Shown in pieces: positions 5,917-6,930 of a DNA stretch of 6,930 bases. Positions within the stretch are counted from its first letter, which is position 1. Each line of letters starts with the position of its first letter. The notes below the pieces were generated by a model. It saw only the letters and a list, made by a program, of their open reading frames with translations, made no database searches and was not told the DNA's origin. This DNA is from Chroococcidiopsidaceae cyanobacterium CP_BM_RX_35 (GTDB lineage: Bacteria; Cyanobacteriota; Cyanobacteriia; Cyanobacteriales; Chroococcidiopsidaceae). A program made the position numbers and the translations under genes. The stretch lies in assembly GCA_019242465.1 (NCBI GenBank), contig JAFAVL010000342.1, positions 1 through 6,930 on the forward strand, read 5' to 3'.

Positions 5917-6209
5917 CTACAGCTGCCCAAAAACGGTATCTATATATACTATTTTAGAGTCAGTTTCATTGATTAACCTAAAAATCTGTAAGAATGGCTA
6001 CAATTTTTTACATTTCTTGTTTGCCTTCAACGGAGTCGCGGGAGTCGCTACGCTCGGCACTTGGGCTGGGGACCGCCTACAAAGAGCCACTGATACACTC
6101 GGAGAGTCGCTTGCTTGTCTAAGGTGTAAGAGACCTGGACGCGGGTTAGCGTTACGCTATTCCCTAGAGAGGAGAAATTGTGGAACCGAATGAAATCTAA
6201 CTCAGATGA
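5917..6209. other. 293-bp repeat-bearing spacer with no convincing gene
   Basis: Between the 70-residue minus-strand gene and the right-hand plus-strand genes. The left 110 bp are AT-rich; the rest is GC-rich and carries short repeats. A plus-strand frame starting with TTG at 5969 is open to 6193, but its second half is arginine-rich translation of the repeats and it has no ribosome site, so I do not call it a gene. Confidence 0.5.
6031..6164. repeat. GC-rich REP-like repeat cluster
   Basis: GGAGTCGC occurs at 6032-6039 and, after a single G, again at 6041-6048; GAGTCGC recurs at 6104-6110. The cluster ends in a hairpin: GGG (6143-6145) and TAGCGT (6147-6152) pair with ACGCTA (6154-6159) and CCC (6162-6164), with small bulges. 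This mixture of short direct repeats and GCG-TTA-CGC type palindromes resembles dispersed intergenic repeats of cyanobacteria. It could also be the remains of a small non-autonomous element; no terminal inverted repeats or target duplication were found. Confidence 0.4.
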
Positions 6210-6383
6210 ATGTTTGAAGCACTTCGTCAGGAGTTAGTGTTTCAATGGCGAGCCAGGTATGTAGAGGTACTGCTGTGTGGAGTGTTGGTGTTGAGTTTCG
6301 AACACGCAACTAATAATGACTGGCGCTGCCTGTACACTATTAGACAAAGCGGTGAATGGGTTCGGAGGGAATTCTATGTCTAA
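6210..6383 (+). CDS. Hypothetical 57-residue ORF overlapping the next gene
   Basis: ATG at 6210-6212, immediately after an in-frame TGA (6207-6209), to TAA at 6381-6383. The protein begins MFEALRQELVFQWRARYVEV, has a hydrophobic stretch VLLCGVLVLSF (residues 20-30) and ends with a basic/aromatic tail (GEWVRREFYV). It contains two Cys (23, 40) and four Trp/Tyr clusters. No good Shine-Dalgarno precedes it. Its last 8 bases overlap the start of the next gene (ATGTCTAA), an arrangement common in translationally coupled pairs, including small toxin-antitoxin operons, but neither product is recognised as such. The alternative is a chance open frame in the leader of the next gene; 57 codons without a stop is suggestive, not proof. 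Confidence 0.4.
   Translation: MFEALRQELVFQWRARYVEVLLCGVLVLSFEHATNNDWRCLYTIRQSGEWVRREFYV
6364..6369 (+). promoter_or_regulatory. Strong Shine-Dalgarno deciding the start at 6376
   Basis: GGAGGG (6364-6369) lies 6 nt before ATG 6376 and is the best ribosome binding site in the window. It decides for the 6376 start over an in-frame ATG at 6316, which has no such site and would add 20 unlikely residues. The site itself is inside the preceding 57-residue ORF. Confidence 0.7.
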
Positions 6384-6588
6384 CATTGACTACCAATCCA
6401 TGTCAGATAGAGAGCTAGTCAACCGCCTAGAAAAGGGCGAAATGCAAACTAACCCTGACTTCTACAAAGAGTTTATGAGACGCATGAAGGAAGAAGGGAC
6501 TCTCTACAGCAACACACCTGAGGATGAGGAAAGATGGAAGGCGGATGTAGCTTCGTCAGCACGAAGGGGATTCTTTAGGCAGTCTTAG
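6376..6588 (+). CDS. Hypothetical 70-residue charged helical protein
   Basis: A soluble, charged 70-residue protein starting MSNIDYQSMSDRELVNRLEK. The N-terminal NIDYQSMSDREL pattern recalls small cyanobacterial families that open with a Y/F-x-x-M-S/T-x-x-E-L motif (for example DUF6887), but the remainder, with DFYKEFMRRMKEEG (29-42) and EDEERWKADVASS (49-61), is not close enough for me to assign it. The prediction is mainly alpha-helical. The start is fixed by the GGAGGG site at 6364. It overlaps the 57-residue ORF by 8 bp, suggesting coupled translation. The C-terminal SSARRGFFRQS is basic and might contact nucleic acid or a partner. Codons 59-64 contain a perfect inverted repeat (6551-6566). 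Function unknown; regulatory or adaptor roles are only guesses. Confidence 0.7.
   Translation: MSNIDYQSMSDRELVNRLEKGEMQTNPDFYKEFMRRMKEEGTLYSNTPEDEERWKADVASSARRGFFRQS
6551..6566 (+). repeat. Inverted repeat within the 3' end of the 70-residue gene
   Basis: CTTCGT (6551-6556) and ACGAAG (6561-6566) form a perfect 6-bp stem with a CAGC loop, 22 bp before the stop codon. The 9-mer CTTCGTCAG of the left arm also occurs at 6222-6230 in the preceding ORF. There is no U-tract, so it is not an ordinary terminator. Confidence 0.4.
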
Positions 6589-6684
6589 AACGAAGTTCAA
6601 CCTGCCGCATCTGGTGATCTAAACAACTAATCTCTCGTAGGTAGGATGACTCCAGCATCGAAGATCTTGGATACTACTGTCGTT

Positions 6685-6698
6685 AGTACAAAAGTACT
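6685..6698 (+). promoter_or_regulatory. Palindrome AGTAC-AAAA-GTACT upstream of the right-edge gene
   Basis: A perfect 5-bp inverted repeat with a 4-nt spacer, 59 bp before the TTG taken as start of the right-edge ORF. It might be an operator or a small hairpin in its leader. It also lies inside the 27-codon ORF at 6646-6729, so coding constraint cannot be excluded. Confidence 0.25.
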
Positions 6699-6756
6699 GG
6701 CAAAGGTCGGTTTTGAGATTGGAAGCTAGCACGGTCTCCATCCACAGGTTGCAGCC

Positions 6757-6930
6757 TTGTTAATCGCTACGGCACAATTTGAGCGTGTTGCCAAGGTGGT
6801 CACTCAGAGAGTGGCTGAGCTGCTATGTGCAGAGGTTTTCGTAATTGACCAGCACTCAGTCGTGATCGCCAGCAGTATGCCACAAGTTATTGGACTTCCG
6901 TGGCAGCAGATTTGTTCAAAACCCAAGATT
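6757..6930 (+). CDS. Partial ORF, resembles N-terminus of a sugar-diacid-recognition (CdaR-like) sensory protein
   Basis: The frame is open from a TAG at 6727-6729 to the end of the window. From the TTG at 6757 it reads MLIATAQFERVAKVV, then TQRVAELLCAEVFVIDQ, SVVIASSMPQVIGLPW. This pattern (helix with R-x-x-E-L, strand FVID, strand VVIASS, then P-x-x-IG) matches the layout of the putative sugar-diacid-recognition domain of CdaR-type regulators, a PAS/GAF-like ligand-sensing fold that in cyanobacteria also heads sensor kinases. Only about 58 residues are present, so the output domain is unseen. The start is uncertain: TTG 6757 has no ribosome site, while ATG 6646, with TAGG just before it, opens the same frame but meets the TAG after 27 codons. 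Either the gene truly starts at TTG, or it is an interrupted gene. It is co-directional with the two small ORFs upstream. Confidence 0.4.
   Translation, partial: MLIATAQFERVAKVVTQRVAELLCAEVFVIDQHSVVIASSMPQVIGLPWQQICSKPKI

Noticed and set aside
5938..5975. Possible promoter for the 70-residue minus-strand gene (CTGACT and TAGATA-type boxes in AT-rich DNA)
   Set aside because: Spacing is only about 15 bp and several alternative boxes fit equally poorly; not reliable enough to list as a feature.
5969..6193. Plus-strand 74-residue ORF starting with TTG
   Set aside because: No ribosome site, and its second half is a translation of the GC-rich repeat cluster.

Overview
The window looks like a stretch of cyanobacterial chromosome. 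Three copies of the HIP1 octamer GCGATCGC (at 1290, 1756 and 4193), a small protein that looks like the cyanobacterial DUF4327 family, a geranylgeranyl-reductase-family flavoprotein and a cyanobacterial-style FtsW all point that way. I cannot place it to genus. Nothing in it is a plasmid backbone, an insertion sequence, a CRISPR array or a tRNA/rRNA gene.

Layout from left to right. Positions 1-430 hold two small overlapping ORFs: a minus-strand, Glu-rich 54-residue ORF (2-166) with a good ribosome binding site, and a plus-strand ORF (149-331) that ends in a short coiled coil. A DUF4327-like gene (433-666, minus) follows, with a candidate promoter. A 335-bp AT-rich spacer (667-1001) carries only a 10-bp direct repeat. 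Three minus-strand genes then run in series: the GH3 / NagZ-type glycosidase (1002-2609), a secreted Arg/Asp/Trp/Tyr-rich small protein (2683-3018) and a geranylgeranyl reductase family oxidoreductase (3226-4341). The spacers between them hold a strong hairpin (2645-2669) and a GC-rich palindromic cluster (about 3069-3112). Diverging from these is ftsW on plus (4536-5714). It runs 11 bp into a convergent 70-residue hypothetical gene (5704-5916, minus).

The right end is more accessory in character. A repeat-rich, non-coding-looking stretch (5917-6209) is followed by a plus-strand series of small genes: a 57-residue ORF (6210-6383), a 70-residue ORF overlapping it by 8 bp with a strong Shine-Dalgarno (6376-6588), and an ORF that runs off the window (from about 6757). 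The last resembles the start of a sugar-diacid-recognition (CdaR-like) sensory domain and is preceded in the same frame by a TAG stop.

Functionally, the two best-known genes both concern peptidoglycan: FtsW polymerises it at the septum, and a NagZ-type enzyme trims GlcNAc from its fragments during recycling. They are on opposite strands with two genes between them, so I see no operon link. I did not find a convincing new multi-gene system. The best candidates for novelty are the secreted low-complexity protein and the overlapping small-gene pair at 6210-6588.
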